Below, piece by piece: positions 1 to 11,564 of a DNA stretch of 64,000 nt. Position numbers and translations under genes: made by a program. Under the pieces are notes generated by a model that had not been told where the DNA came from, did no database searches, and saw only the letters and a list, made by a program, of their open reading frames with translations. Each line of letters begins with the position of its first letter. Position 1 is the first letter of the stretch. The stretch is from Coniferiporia sulphurascens (Eukaryota > Basidiomycota > Agaricomycetes > Hymenochaetales > Hymenochaetaceae). The DNA lies in contig NBBA01000005.1 in the NCBI GenBank assembly GCA_002794785.1, positions 1,054,001 through 1,118,000 of the forward strand, written 5' to 3'.

Positions 1-8
1 TTTTATAG

Positions 9-871
9 ACTGATGAAGCGGGCGTCGAGAAAGAACCACCGTCTGACGCTGTAGTCATGTCCGATGGGAGTCTTGCCATCGTCGCCGGATCGGATACAAC
101 GGCTACTGTATTGGGCGGACTGTTCTATAATCTTCTATTGCATCCTGAAGACTATGTCCGCTTGCAGAGGGAAGTGGACGAAAATTTTGCGCTCGGGGAA
201 AGCGACAGAGTTGACCTGTCGAAGCTCTCGAAGATGTCCTTCCTGAACGCTGTGATGTCAATCGTGTTCAAAAGTTTCTGTCCATAGGGGAATTGACCAA
301 TGGACTTTCGCAGAAATGAAGCCTTACGCATCGGTTCACCGGCAAACATATTGCAACGCGGTACGACTGCAAATACCGGGGGAAGGTGGCTTGGGGACAA
401 GTAAGTTTCCGGTCTTCTGCAATTGTGGGATCTTAAAGCGGATCATTGACCCATTCTTCCAGTCACATTCCCAAAGGGACGGCCATTGACGTACCTATTT
501 ATACCTTGTTCAGAGATGCGCGATACTTCTCGCCTGCTCCGAAGGAGTTTTGGCCGGACCGTTGGCTAGAACTAGACATGAGGAAGCGCGGCCGCTCTCC
601 GAAGCAGACCTCGCCATCCACAGGGGTCGAAGGGGCGAATGAGGAGGAAATGAATGCAGCCGCGTTTATCCCGTTCTCGTATGGGCCGGCGAACTGCGCA
701 GGTCGAAATCTTGCGATCCTTGAGCTGCGTATAGTGGTTGCGCTGATGATGAAACATTTTGATTTGAGATTCGAAGATGGGTGTGATCCAAAGGACTGGA
801 AGGAGAAGCTGCAGGATTGGTTCGTTATGAAAAATGGACCGCTTCCTGTTATACTGAAAGCGAGGATCTGA
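9..871 (+). CDS. Cytochrome P450, C-terminal part (5' end outside window)
   Basis: Haem-thiolate monooxygenase, probably ER-anchored; the substrate cannot be told. Three exons are read: 9..256, 314..400 and 463..871, joined at phase-2 introns that restore frame. Bases 1..8 look like the end of an upstream intron (ttttatag). The first exon carries the I-helix oxygen-binding motif AGSDTT. The 256/314 junction recreates the K-helix ExxR motif as NEALR. The last exon holds the PERF-like region (FWPDRW) and the haem-binding loop FSYGPANCAGR with the cysteine ligand. The stop is TGA at 869. The catalytic core of this C-terminal part looks intact. The N-terminal half and membrane anchor are outside the window. 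The clan cannot be assigned from this fragment. Confidence 0.93.
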
Positions 872-1069
872 TTCCATGCTTGCCTAAATCATTCCCCAAT
901 CGTTATATTTATCGTGAAGGAAGTTTACGTAGTACATATTATCTGTTGTAGTAAATACTATATAATCGTTGCCACTTCTTCTCCTTATACGGAATATTTG
1001 TCGATCTTTCTCCATGATCGACCGTTCGCTTGCAAACTTCACACCGACGCGTACTATCTGGCTCTGGAA

Positions 1070-1943
1070 ATGGACTACAAACGAGCGGACGGCAGGCAGA
1101 ACAACGAGCTCAGAGACATATCGGCTACTTTCGATGGCCTGAGTGGTGTCGATGGCTCTGCACGGTCCGGTTTCGGAGAGACGAAAGCATTATCGTCTGT
1201 ATCAGGGCCTATTGAAGTCCGTCTTGCAGCAGAACAAGCATCCAAGGCAACATTCGAGGTTTCTGTCCGACCACTTGCCGGCCTTCCTGGTGCGCATCGA
1301 CCTTTATGTATCGTGGGCCTATGACTTTACCAGTAATTTAGGTACGGAGTCCAAGGCGCTCGCGTCTGCCCTCCGCAGCGCGCTGCTCCCCAGCATGATC
1401 CTCACGAACAACCCGCGCACGCTCGTCCAGCTCGTCGCGCAAGCGCTCGCGTCTGCGCATCCCAACACACCTCGCGGTTACCTCTCCTCTGGGTCTCCAC
1501 CTCCACGCGCAAGTCCCGCCCTCGTCGCGGCAGTCATCAACGCCTCGTCGCTCGCGCTACTCAACGCGGCGTCCGTCCCCTTGCGCGGTGTCGTGTGCGC
1601 CGCCGCCGTCGGGCGCGTTCGCGGTACGCGAATACTTATCGCAGACCCTGCAGAAGACGAGCTCGCTACGCTGGACGGCAGCGGCGCGTTTGCGTTCCTC
1701 GTGTCCGGTAGGAAGGCCGGGGCCGACGCAGCGCAGGCACATGTGAATGCGGAACTCGTGTGGTCAAATTGGAGCGCGGCGCCGTTTGATGAGGATGAGC
1801 TGACGGAGGCGACCGAGCTCGGACGCGCGGGGGCGCTGTGTGTGTGGGCACGCATGAAAGAGGCAGTGGAGAGAGTCACGCGTGGATCCGCAGCTGCTGG
1901 GAAGGTTGAAGTGGTAGACGATGCCTCGATGGAGATATCGTGA
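1070..1943 (+). CDS. RRP46: Exosome complex subunit Rrp46 (RNase PH-like)
   Basis: Structural subunit of the RNA exosome core ring, which degrades and trims RNA in nucleus and cytoplasm. Two exons are read, 1070..1289 and 1342..1943, with a 52-nt intron (gtgcgc...tttag), giving about 273 aa. The N-terminal exon has the RNase PH signature: RADGR, ELRDIS, a VDGSA box, GFGETKALSSVSGP and an SGLPG-like turn. The second exon has the ALNAASLALLNA-type helix (here VINASSLALLNAASVPLRG) typical of Rrp46/EXOSC5. The ATG at 1070 directly precedes the first conserved block and is the natural start. Eukaryotic Rrp46 is generally non-catalytic; this is family knowledge, not tested here. Its 3' end converges on bystin. 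Confidence 0.9.
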
Positions 1944-2358
1944 AAAAGAAACGCAAAGATAGGTGCTTTGGGACATGCGCGATTCCGACTCTGATGGATG
2001 CATTCCGACCTCATACTGAATGAAACGCTCGATCTGATGCCTTATGTCCGATGCGCATCGAAGTCTGTCGACGGGGAGACGACACCGCGACGCAGAATTG
2101 TGCTAACATACGCGACTGCGGGCATACGGGCTCCGCTGGGAGAATGCATACTTATTCCGGAAGGCAGGAGATTAGTAGATCAGATGAGCCAGGCGAAACT
2201 GGCAGTGGTCTGCGGCGGTACAAATGTTTGGGGAAAAGTGGGACGGGGTCCACGATAGGGAGATTATATAATACTTTTGAAACCCATTTGTCACAACATA
2301 CGCGAGATCAAACAACAAGTAAAAACAGATTACAAACATAGGGATTAAAGATCCATTT
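1944..2358. other. Convergent intergenic region, RRP46 / ENP1
   Basis: About 415 bp between two convergent stops. It holds overlapping open frames (for example 1998..2258 on +) with no recognisable domain, so none is called. It presumably contains both 3' UTRs. No repeat or RNA gene is visible. Confidence 0.6.
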
Positions 2359-4027
2359 TCAGCTCATCTCAATGTCCCCGTCCACACCGGCCTGTGGCTC
2401 GCCGCGCACGGATGAGTTGACGAGTTCGCGTCGCACCTCTGCACTAATTTGCGGGTGAGGTGTCGCACGCACTACGTCTAGGAGAGCGTCCTTTTGGTCC
2501 GGAGTCAAGTCTGCGGCGTACCTGTCAAGGGGGAATATGATAAATCCCTGGTGAATCAAATATAGTGAAAGACTCACCGTTGCACGAAGACTAGCAGACT
2601 CTGATGCCATAACACTGGCAGTTTCTCACTCTCTCCACGCTTCGCCTTGTACGTGTTTGACAGCCGTATGAAGTGGAACACGAGCGCGTCGACGACCTTG
2701 TATGGCAGTGCGTATTTCTTATCTACGAGTACGCGAATGAACAGGGAGTTCGGACCCGAGTAGTCCATGTTCGCAAGACGGATGATTGCCGCGGCAGAGT
2801 GCACAAGTGGGACCTTGACCTTCGCAAGCACACTTGCGATGATCGCGGCCTCTTTAAGTGTACATCCACTTTCAAGCAGCGGGAAGATCACACCCTTGAA
2901 GAACGCGCCGGGCTTGTATAAAGCCCTTTTGAGTGCCTCGTAATAATGAGGGCTTAAGCGACTGTTTTCGCGGATGTCTTCTCGCACTGCGTCGAGAAGC
3001 ACGCCCTGCAGAAATACACGCGCCTGCGTGGGTTTCATGTTTGAGACAAATATACGCGTCGCAGCACGCGTTGCCTGGGGTGACCAGTTTTCGGGCTTTG
3101 TGAGCGCGAGAATACGTGCCCATGCCGGCAGGGACGGGATGATCTTGAAAGCTTTGGGCAAAGGACCGGACTTGTATTTGCCCTTCTGAAGAAGGAAGCC
3201 AACTCTGCGAAGACTATGCGTTAAAAAAAGTGTGAATAGTAAGCGAACAAATTGGCCCACTTAGTATAAACCTCCACGACCTTCGGGTTTAGACCCTCTG
3301 CAGGGTCTGGTGCGCGATCTGGATCCTGCATGCGCGCTGAAGGCGATGAGGATATGGAATAGATCCGGAGTGTCCTTCGGAGTGTGCATACCTTTTGCAA
3401 TTTTTTGAACCGAGGCATTTTCGGAGTCGCCACCCTCCTCCAGCTTTGCGAATATCATATCGGCGAGTGTTTTGCGCTCGTTGGCACTGTGGGGGAGAAG
3501 AGCATCTAGTGTCTCGAGATCCCCTGCATCTATTTGCTACAGATTTTGCGTTAGACTTGCTTTTGTAACGAGGACAGCGGCATAGACAGACCAGCTCTGG
3601 ATACTCCTCTTCTTCCAGTATCTCATCCCCGGACTGTCCGCCCATATCGTCTTCATCGTCTGTATCACTTGTAGACCGCGTTTGGAGGAAGGCAACGCGC
3701 TTGCCGTCCACGGCCTCATCCTCCTCATCCTCATCCTGGAGCTCAAGTTCCTCCTGCTGTACTTTCGCAAGCTCAAAGATGCGCTGGGATGTCTTTGGAT
3801 CTAAGATGACCTGAGCGAGACCAAGGGTTGTGATTAAATTTTTCGGATGCGAGAGGAGAATAAATGCATGCCTCGCCGTCCTCGCCATCGTCCTCCGCCT
3901 TCCTTGATTTCCTGCGCTTCCCAGGGCGGGATACGTCGCCGTACTTTTCGATGATCTCGTCCCCCTTGAGCTGGACGTGGAGGGGATCGTGTCTTGTCTT
4001 TCCTGTGGGCTTTGAGGCGCGAGGCAT
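2359..4027 (-). CDS. ENP1: Bystin / Enp1, 40S ribosome biogenesis factor
   Basis: Essential 40S pre-ribosome assembly factor acting in nucleolus and cytoplasm. The start at 4027 gives the family N-terminus MPRASK followed by TRHDPLHVQL and a basic stretch. Exons then give DPKTSQRIFELAK, an acidic block, SENASVQKIAK, DPAEGLNPKVVEVYTKW, and a long helical bystin domain (3219 to about 2580) with PSLPAWARIL, RAATRIFVSN, FLQGVLLDAVREDI and LPYKVVDALVFHF. The final exon ends DIEMS-stop at 2359. About six exons. The first intron (3811..3871) has no GT donor that keeps the conserved frame; a GC donor (GAG|GCATGC) paired with a normal AG fits exactly at phase 0. The gene is divergent from the UDP-glucuronate decarboxylase. 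Confidence 0.92.
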
Positions 4028-4421
4028 CGTTGTGGCTTGGCTTGGGAAATAAGGGCTGGAGGGCGAGAACCAGTAGTAATATTTTTGAGAAATCTCGAGC
4101 CGGATAGCCGCGGAAAGGGAAGGACCCTGAACACTCCTCCGCTCAAGTGCGGTCTGCCCTGTGCAACCCGGAAATTGTAATCGACCGCCAACAAGCGAGA
4201 AGATGGCTGGAAACACAACGACTCGGGACACAAAAGCAAATGTAAGTCCGGGCTGTGCGATTTTTTTTGGCCATCGATCCGTGCGACGATGCAGCGGACG
4301 TTCACCGCCGAATCTCCATCAACCCTTGCTGAGTGCCCTCTAAGGAACGTGTTATATAGTCGCGTCCAATCTGTCCGGCCCATCCGCCCCCAGGTTCCCC
4401 CTCCCCTCCTCCCCCTCCGCC
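4028..4421. promoter_or_regulatory. Divergent promoter region ENP1 / UXS1 with CT-rich leader
   Basis: 394 bp separate the two start codons. The bases just before the + strand ATG (about 4388..4421) are almost pure C and T, a pyrimidine-rich leader common upstream of highly expressed fungal genes. No TATA box was convincingly placed. Confidence 0.5.
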
Positions 4422-6056
4422 ATGGCTGCTCCCTACACGCAGGCATCTAACCTAGCCCTCTTCAACCCGCAGACAACCATCCTCGATAAGAGCGGTAACG
4501 AAATCAGCTCTGTTGGCTTCACCCGCTTCGGCTTCGACTGCGAGGTCCCGCTCAGCGCCCTCCGCGCCCTCTACCTTCGTCCCCACTATGTCAACACTGT
4601 GACCCCAAAGCCAAAGTCCGACGGTACTGTCGTCGTTGCGGAAGAGATCGTAAAGGTCGACGGCGACCACGGCTGGTTTACCGGCGGCGACGCCGACATC
4701 TACCAGTCCAAGTCCATCTTCCACCCCGAGTCGAATTCTATTTCCTACACCACCCTCAGCCGCTTTCCGCCTGTCCGCCTTCTCCCCCCTTCAAAGCGCA
4801 AGCGAATTCTTGTCACTGGTGGCGCGGGTTTCGTCGGCTCCCACCTCGTCGACCGCCTTATGCTCCTCGGTCATGAAGTCACTGTACTTGATAATTTCTT
4901 CACCGGCTCGCGCACAAACCTTAGTCACTGGATCGGTCACCCAAACTTCGAGATGGTCCGCCACGACGTTGTCGAGCCCTTCATGATTGAATGCGACCGT
5001 ATGCTGCCTAATTTTCTTTGAAAGGGAACGCGCTGACTCCCCGTCCAGAAATCTACCATTTGGCATGCCCCGCGTCGCCTCCGCATTACCAGGCAAATCC
5101 GGTGAAAACCATAAAGACGTCTTTCCTGGGTACTCTCAATATGCTCGGTCTTGCCAAGCGCACGAAAGCTCGTTTCTTAATTAGCTCTACCTCCGGTAGG
5201 CTGTGCATGATCTGACGAAAGTATTTGAACTGACCCCTTTCTTATATCTATTCTTAAGAGGTTTACGGGGACCCGGAGGTCCACCCTCAACCAGAAACTT
5301 AGTGTGTACCTGTTAATTAAAAATGGATGACAGGCTAAATCGGATCCAGTTGGGGCAACGTAAACCCGATTGGAATACGTGCATGTTACGATGAGGGGAA
5401 ACGCGTTGCCGAGACTTTGACTTACGGGTTCCATCACCAAGATGGCGTAGATGTTCGGGTTGCTCGCATTTTCAATACATATGGTAGGCACTAACAGGTT
5501 TTTGTGCGAGCACAATTTTCTCACGTTCTTATCACCGAATAGGTCCCAGGAGTAAGTTTTCAGGAAGAATTCATTCTTGATGTCGGAGAAGTATTTATGC
5601 TGTGTTCCTCTGTCAGTGAATCCTCAGGACGGTCGTGTGGTGTCAAACTTTATCACACAGGCGCTTCGCGGCGAGGACCTAACAATCTACGGTGGTGGGA
5701 AGCAGACTCGTTCTTTCCAATACATCCACGATCTGGTCGACGGGTTGATTGCATGCATGAACTCGGACTACGACCAACCAGTGAATCTGGGGAACAACGA
5801 AGAATTTTCGATCGCAGAATTCGCGGATGTTGTGCGCGAGATCGTCGAGAAGGTGCAACGCGAAGACGGCGCGGAGGACGTGAAGCGCGTGGGCATCCGC
5901 GACATGGCGATGCCGAAAGATGATCCGCAACAGCGCAAGCCGGACACGACACGCGCAAAGGAAGTACTTGACTGGCAGCCACGCTGGACGGTGCGGATGG
6001 GCCTGGAGGAGATGGTGCGGTACTATAAGGCGAAGATGGCTGAGGGAAGCCTTTGA
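4422..6056 (+). CDS. UXS1: UDP-glucuronate decarboxylase (UDP-xylose synthase)
   Basis: Converts UDP-glucuronate to UDP-xylose, the sugar donor for xylosylated glycans and capsule or wall polymers in basidiomycetes. Six exons are read: 4422..4998, 5049..5195, 5259..5301, 5350..5483, 5543..5551 and 5617..6056, giving 449 aa exactly in frame. The Rossmann dinucleotide motif is GGAGFVGSH (about residue 130). The conserved [12 protein letters not shown] block and the catalytic YxxxK (YDEGK) follow. The C-terminal half carries GPRM, the [12 protein letters not shown] block and a LGN motif. An extension of about 125 residues precedes the dehydrogenase fold. Exon 5 is only 9 nt but supplies conserved GPR residues, so it must be real if the gene works. 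The start ATG at 4422 follows a CT-rich leader. Confidence 0.94.
5543..5551 (+). other. UXS1: 9-nt microexon in UXS1
   Basis: Bases GTCCCAGGA lie between an intron ending ...cgaatag and one beginning gtaagt. With flanking phase-1 junctions they complete G-P-R-M, which is invariant in this enzyme family right after the NTYG block. No longer exon fits, because both neighbouring intervals lose frame otherwise. Confidence 0.85.
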
Positions 6057-6380
6057 TTGTTTTTGCGAGAATTGGGATCGCCGGTTTCAGGTACGGCCTG
6101 TTCAATCTGACTTTTTTTGTGGTATAGTATAGATGGCCTCTTCGTGGACAGATTGTTGATATGACACTGGTACATAAAAGACTGTTAGAATTAAAAGTAG
6201 CATGAGGGGGATGCACGATTAATGGGCGCATTTTATGGTTTATTGTTGTTGTCCGTGATATGTTGGCAAGGATCGACGCGTGTTCTATTGGAAATTCGGC
6301 AATATCCGTGCAGCAGGCGGGATACTCTATGCGTCTACCAGTGGCCCGGGGGACGCTCATTGTACGCGCACATCCTCGCC

Positions 6381-8003
6381 ATGGACGCAAAGCTCGCTCA
6401 ACTGCAATCAATCAGCCAAAAGGATAAGGCGCAGGGGTATCTTTCCCTTCTTGCCGAGGCTTTGGCCCAGCTCGACCCTGCTGCAGCCGCTCGTGACGTG
6501 CACACCGTGCTCGAGACCGCGCTCACGCAGGAGCATGTCGGGCTTGTTGTCAAGCGTCAGGTTCTTGGAGAGCTCGTTTCAAGTCTCGCCACCGGGGCGG
6601 TACGCGACAATGCGCAGAAGAGGCAGATCGTAGAGGACGCACTTGCGATCGCACAGCGCGACGACGTCAGCTTTGAGGAGCAGGTGCGCACGCGCGGCGC
6701 TCTGCCCGCGGAGGTTTTTGAGAATGATGCATTCAACGCGCTCGTGTGGTTGTTAGATCAACGGCTTGTGTCTCCAGCTCGCGGATTTGGTCGAGGAGGA
6801 AGAGGACTGGAGCGGCGCCGCGCGTGTGCTTATGGGTATCAAGCTTGAGTGTGTACCTCCTTTGTCTCGTTTATGCGTCATCTTATCATTCTATACTTTA
6901 TTCACTAGACATGCGTCCGACGAGGAGAAGCTTAAAATCTACATCCGCATTGTGCGACTGCTTCTTGAAGACGAGGACTCTATTCAGGCGGAGGCATATT
7001 ACAACCGTGCAGCGCTGCTCGCAGGCTCTACAAGCAACCAGGAAACGCTGCTTCATATTAAGCTCTGTCAGGCACGTCTACACGATTATTCACGCCGGTT
7101 TCTCGAGGCGGCCAGCCGTTACCACGAGCTTAGTTGGACGGGTGAGATTGATGAGCGAGAGCGTTCATTTATGCTGTACGTATGCGTGTTACCTCTCGAA
7201 GCAATCCCGTTCTGGTAAAACCGGTCATAATCACGATTAATTATAACAGATCGGCCGCAGTGACATGCGCAGTGCTCGCCCCCGCTGGACCCAACCGCTC
7301 GCGGGTTTTAGCCTCGCTGTGCCGCGACGAGCGAACAGCACAGCTCCCGACGTATAACATCCTCTCCAAGATGTTCCTTGACCGCATCCTGCGACCCGCA
7401 GAAGTGAAGGAATTTGAGGCAACGCTCAAACCGCACCAGCTAGCGTGCATTGCACAATCGTCCAACGATCGGCTCGCCGCGTCCGCCACAGATCGCGCGA
7501 ACGACGTCTCTCCGGCTGTGGACTTGGGTGCCGGCGAGGTCATCTCAACACGCACTGGTCCGAGCACGGTGCTTGACCGCGCAGTGCTCGAGCATAACCT
7601 GCTTGCATCATCTAAAATTTACAATAATATCACATTCCATGGGCTTGGTGCGCTGCTCGATCTGACACCCGGAGCAGCGGAGACGATGGCCCGGCGTATG
7701 ATCGAGCAGGGCCGGTTGAAGGGTTCAATAGATCAAGTCGAGCGTTTGATTTGGTTCGAAGATAACAAGGAAGAGGACGATGCGCAGGGTAAAGCGGGCG
7801 GCCTTGGTGAGGTCGACATGCACACTGAGGACACAGGCGCACCGTTTACGAAAAAGTGGGACATGCAGATTCGGACGACAGCAGCGAACGTGAGTATCGG
7901 ACCATTCCTTTGTTAGGCCGTAACCCTTATGCGCTTTATCCAGGTCGAATCAATTGTGCAACACTTAGCGGATAAAAACCTTGTGTCGTTCGCTATGGCA
8001 TAA
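6381..8003 (+). CDS. CSN4: COP9 signalosome subunit 4 (PCI domain)
   Basis: Subunit of the COP9 signalosome, which removes Nedd8 from cullins. Five exons are read: 6381..6683, 6757..6848, 6909..7175, 7250..7889 and 7944..8003, giving 453 aa with all phases matching. The N-terminal helical repeats include FEEQINGLCLQLADL and EEEDWSGAARVLMGI. The middle has KIYIRIVRLLLEDED and AEAYYNRAALL. The C-terminal PCI/winged-helix part holds ASSKIYNNITFHGLG and the tail VESIVQHLADKNLVSF. Length and block order match CSN4 rather than the related proteasome subunit Rpn5. The ATG at 6381 (MDAKLAQL) is preferred over the upstream in-frame start at 6222, which reads non-conserved sequence. Confidence 0.93.
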
Positions 8004-8236
8004 TAATTCACCACGTTTTCATAACATGTAGATATCCGTTGTAAAATTGCTTGACAGTCCAATCGCATAATGAATGAGTAGTTAGATCGATATTAACATT
8101 AGGTGCATGATTGCATACTCGTACAATGACCAAAGAAAAGCTGAAGCGGCGTAAAGCGGCTAAAGGCAGAAAATAAGTATATTCAAAGTTGATGACGATC
8201 ACGTCATCAGGAGTGGTAGCCAGAAAACTTGTCAAA
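8004..8236. other. Convergent gap CSN4 / CTK1-type kinase
   Basis: About 230 bp between two stops, AT-rich in the first half. It presumably holds both 3' UTRs. Nothing else is seen. Confidence 0.5.
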
Positions 8237-11200
8237 TCAGCCTTCGACCTTTCTGCGCTTCTTCGCGCGTTCACGCTTCGACTCGAATTCGTGCCATTCA
8301 CCCTCTATTGAGGATAGTCTGAGAGGGAATCAGCTCTGGCATTTTAAATAACGTATACAAGTAGCGTACCCCACTGGAAGCATGGGCGACGGCTCTTCTT
8401 GGCTAAAGTACGGTGCTTCGAGCGCCTGATCCGCAGTGGCACGCCGAGATGGATCGTACGATAGTAGACGCTCGGCTAGGTCGAGACCTGCAGGTGAAAG
8501 CCACCTAGAAAACAAAGCATATTAGCTCACCCTACCACCTTAAGACCAATGATACACGCACTTCTGGAACAACTCTCGAAAGCGATTACGAATAATTTCT
8601 TTCGGCTTCACCAGTTCGTACCAAGGCATATTTATCAGATCAGGCCAATCTTCGGGCGTCGGGGTGCCAAGAATTTTGTAGACAACGTCCAACTGGTGAA
8701 TTTCATCGTTGCCTTGGAAAACAGGTTTCTTGCAAAATAGCTCGAGCATAATGCAACTAGAATGAGACTTCAACCATCCTTTCCTTGGGGTGACTGTGGG
8801 GTGTACTTACCCTGCACTCCACATGTCGACCTCCGGGCCGTAGACTGTAGTCCCCAGCAACAGTTCTGGAGGGCGGTACCAAAGAGTGATGACCCGATTA
8901 GTATAATCGGCACGGCGACGCTTCTGGTAAAACCGAGCAAGACCGAAGTCGCCCAGTTTCAGCTCGCCGCGATTATTAAGCAGAATATTGGAGCCTTTGA
9001 TATCCCTGTGGATAACGCCCTTACGATGGAGGTAAGAGAGACCTTGTAGCATCTGTTTGCACAGAGATTTCAGATGCGCATCGGTAAAGGTGAACTGAGT
9101 TTGCGATAAGACACCCGTCAGGTCATGGTCCATGTATTCAAAGACCATATAGACGGACCCTACAATCAGCTCAGTCAGCTCATCCTTTCTATTCAAATTC
9201 AGAAAACAAATGATGTACCATGATGCACCATCATCTCCATGAGCTGCACAATGTTGGCATGTCGAAGCGACTGCAGAAGCTTTATTTCTCGCATTGCAGT
9301 CACGGGAAACCCATCCCGCTCCGCCTCCATTCGGATGCGTTTGAGCGCGACATGAACACCACTCTCGGTATTCCGAGCCTTGTAAACTTTGCCAAAAGTC
9401 CCCTCACCGACTTGGCTTACGATAGCGTACAGTTGGTCCTTGGGGGTTTCTGCATGACGCTGTTTTTCACGCCCTTCTTCACCCTGCCGGGCCGAAGGTG
9501 AGGGAAGGGCGCTATCGGCTACGGGGATGTCTGAAAGACGACCCGGTTGAAGTGATCCTTCTCGAGATATCAGCCCATTAGTTGACTTGATCCCGTTAAG
9601 GGTAGTGATTTGAATAGGAGTAAAATCTGGAGACCCTTCTGCACGTGCACTTACGCTGTACTCCGTGCGAAGGGGAGGCGACAAAGGACGTCCAGAACCT
9701 TGCTGTAAATTTCGTTGAATGCTTGAGTCTGACTCTTCGTCATCGTCAGGGAAAAATCGCTTTATAGAAGCGCTACTTTGACTGAAGCCAATGGGCCTGA
9801 ATCCAGCATTCCGTTTTACTCCCTTCGCTTGAGCCTCTACAGATGCACTAGGCGACGTCTGAACAGCAAGCTTTGCGTCGGAAGAGCTCGCGGGCAACGG
9901 GGTCGCAGGTGGTGGCATGACTTCATGCTCATTGCGATACGGTCCTGTCCCGCGGGAACCAGTAGCAGAGCCTGCAGACTAAAACAGACTAGTGAGCTTT
10001 AATACGAGTAAATAACATAAGGAACTTACCAGGCGGCGGTCGGTTCTCCTCCCATTCTTACTCGTATAGCCGTTCCGTCCGTCATTCTGACGCGAGGACT
10101 GGGATACTGACAAGCGCATCGTCTTCGCTTGAAATTCAATATCACGGAGGGAAGTGGCCGCAGGGAGTCTATGCTTGGCCTTGCGTTTCATATCAGGACC
10201 CTCGCTACTGCTTCTACTCCTGCTTCTACTATGGCTTCGACTGGAACGTGAAGAGACGCTTGGACGTCGTGGACGGCCTCTACTTTCGTCTGTGCGCCGT
10301 GAATTGAAGGGTGAACTTGGAGACCAAACGGGGGACCTGTTTCGAGTTTCGCTCTTCTTTGCTATAAAGGATCGTTCAGGGCTAACATCTTTAGGGCCGA
10401 CAGGTTCATCGATCCTTTTACGGCGTTTGGGAGACAATGATCTGGATTTCGAACGCTTTGACGAATGTCGCGAATAAACGGACTGTGCAGGAGACCGGGA
10501 ACGCGATTCCGGAGAGTACCCATGTCTGCGTTTACCCACAGGAGTTTTTGTGTCCCTGTCTCTGTTTACGGGCCGTGGGTCCCTCCTTTGCCAGCTGCAA
10601 TGCATGGTGAGCAATTGATACGAGACCAAGAGATAAGCTGAACACACTTGTTCATGTTGTCTTCCCTCCGCCCATCTCGCTTCAGGTTTGCTACTTGTGC
10701 TTTCTTTTTATTCTTTACCGTCTTTTTGTTATTGTACCGAGATATTGGTTGCTGAAAGTCGGTTCGATCTTGTCGCTGAAGGTGATTATCGTCCCGCTCC
10801 TTGTACTTCCAAGTTGCTGCTGGCTCCCACTGACGATCTACACCGTGCGGACGATCCTGACCTCGATCAGAATCCCGACCTCGTTCTCGATCATGGTTTG
10901 AGGTCCGCCACTGTCGTTGGTCGTCAGTGCGCTCATTCCAATTCAACGCCTTACGATCGCGAGTTGAGTCCTCAGTCCAGGCGTCTTCCTTTGCCCGCCA
11001 GCTATGCTCCTGATTCTGATTAGAGTGGGTCTCATCCCTGCCATATCTGACCCTCTCCCGCTCGGGTCGAGCCTCGTCACGAGGCCAATCATCAAGGACG
11101 TTACCATTACGGCCGCTCTCTTCGTATCTCGAGGTAGCCGGCCAGATGCGATTTTCTGAGTATGAAGTTGTGTTGTGCCCATGGTCATCACGTTTTGTCC

Positions 11201-11564
11201 AATCACGGCTGGTCGAGGAGTAGCGTGTGTGTTCCGAATGTCGGCCAGACCAGTTCTCGGAACGCTCGTAATAACTGTCTCGACGAGACTGAGTGTAGTT
11301 GTCAGAATGGTATCTGTCGTGGTTGGAAGAAGAATGTGTTGTTTCTGCCACTCTCCATTCTTCAGAACGATGATGATTAGACGAAGAAACAGGGTAGGTG
11401 CGCTGAGACGTTGACGAGCCTGTGTATGGCTCTGCCCGGCTCGAATGTTGGTGCGAGCGACTGTACGACTCAGAACGACGGTCGTCTCCCCGTGAGACAG
11501 TCAACAGCGCATCCTCATCGTCATGCCGCTGGCTCCTCCTTGACCTCCCATAAGATGAATGCAT
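8237..11564 (-). CDS. CTK1/CDK12-type cyclin-dependent kinase with long RS-rich N-terminus
   Basis: Probable RNA polymerase II CTD Ser2 kinase acting in transcription elongation. About seven exons; 11564..10648, 10594..10030 and 9978..9219 are exact and in phase. The last exon ends with a basic tail ([13 protein letters not shown]) at 8237. The product is near 1000 aa. The first ~490 residues (two exons) are low-complexity Arg/Ser/Asp/Tyr repeats, including [13 protein letters not shown] and [13 protein letters not shown]. The kinase starts near residue 675 with glycine loop GEGTFGKVY, a [11 protein letters not shown] helix (PITAIRE-like), [19 protein letters not shown], the activation-loop Thr region ([16 protein letters not shown]) and the CMGC block DMWSAGCIMLELF. 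All catalytic residues are present. The C-helix and RS domain favour CTK1/CDK12 over CDK9 or CDC2. The start is the first in-frame ATG before the RS region; an unseen upstream exon is possible. Confidence 0.9.

Noticed and set aside
1998..2258. 86-aa open frame on + between RRP46 and ENP1
   Set aside because: No domain, no splice partner, lies in the 3' spacer of two convergent genes; composition looks random.
5196..5258. Apparent frameshift or pseudogenisation in the UDP-glucuronate decarboxylase
   Set aside because: Frame changes are fully explained by five introns with good splice sites; the joined protein is intact at 449 aa.
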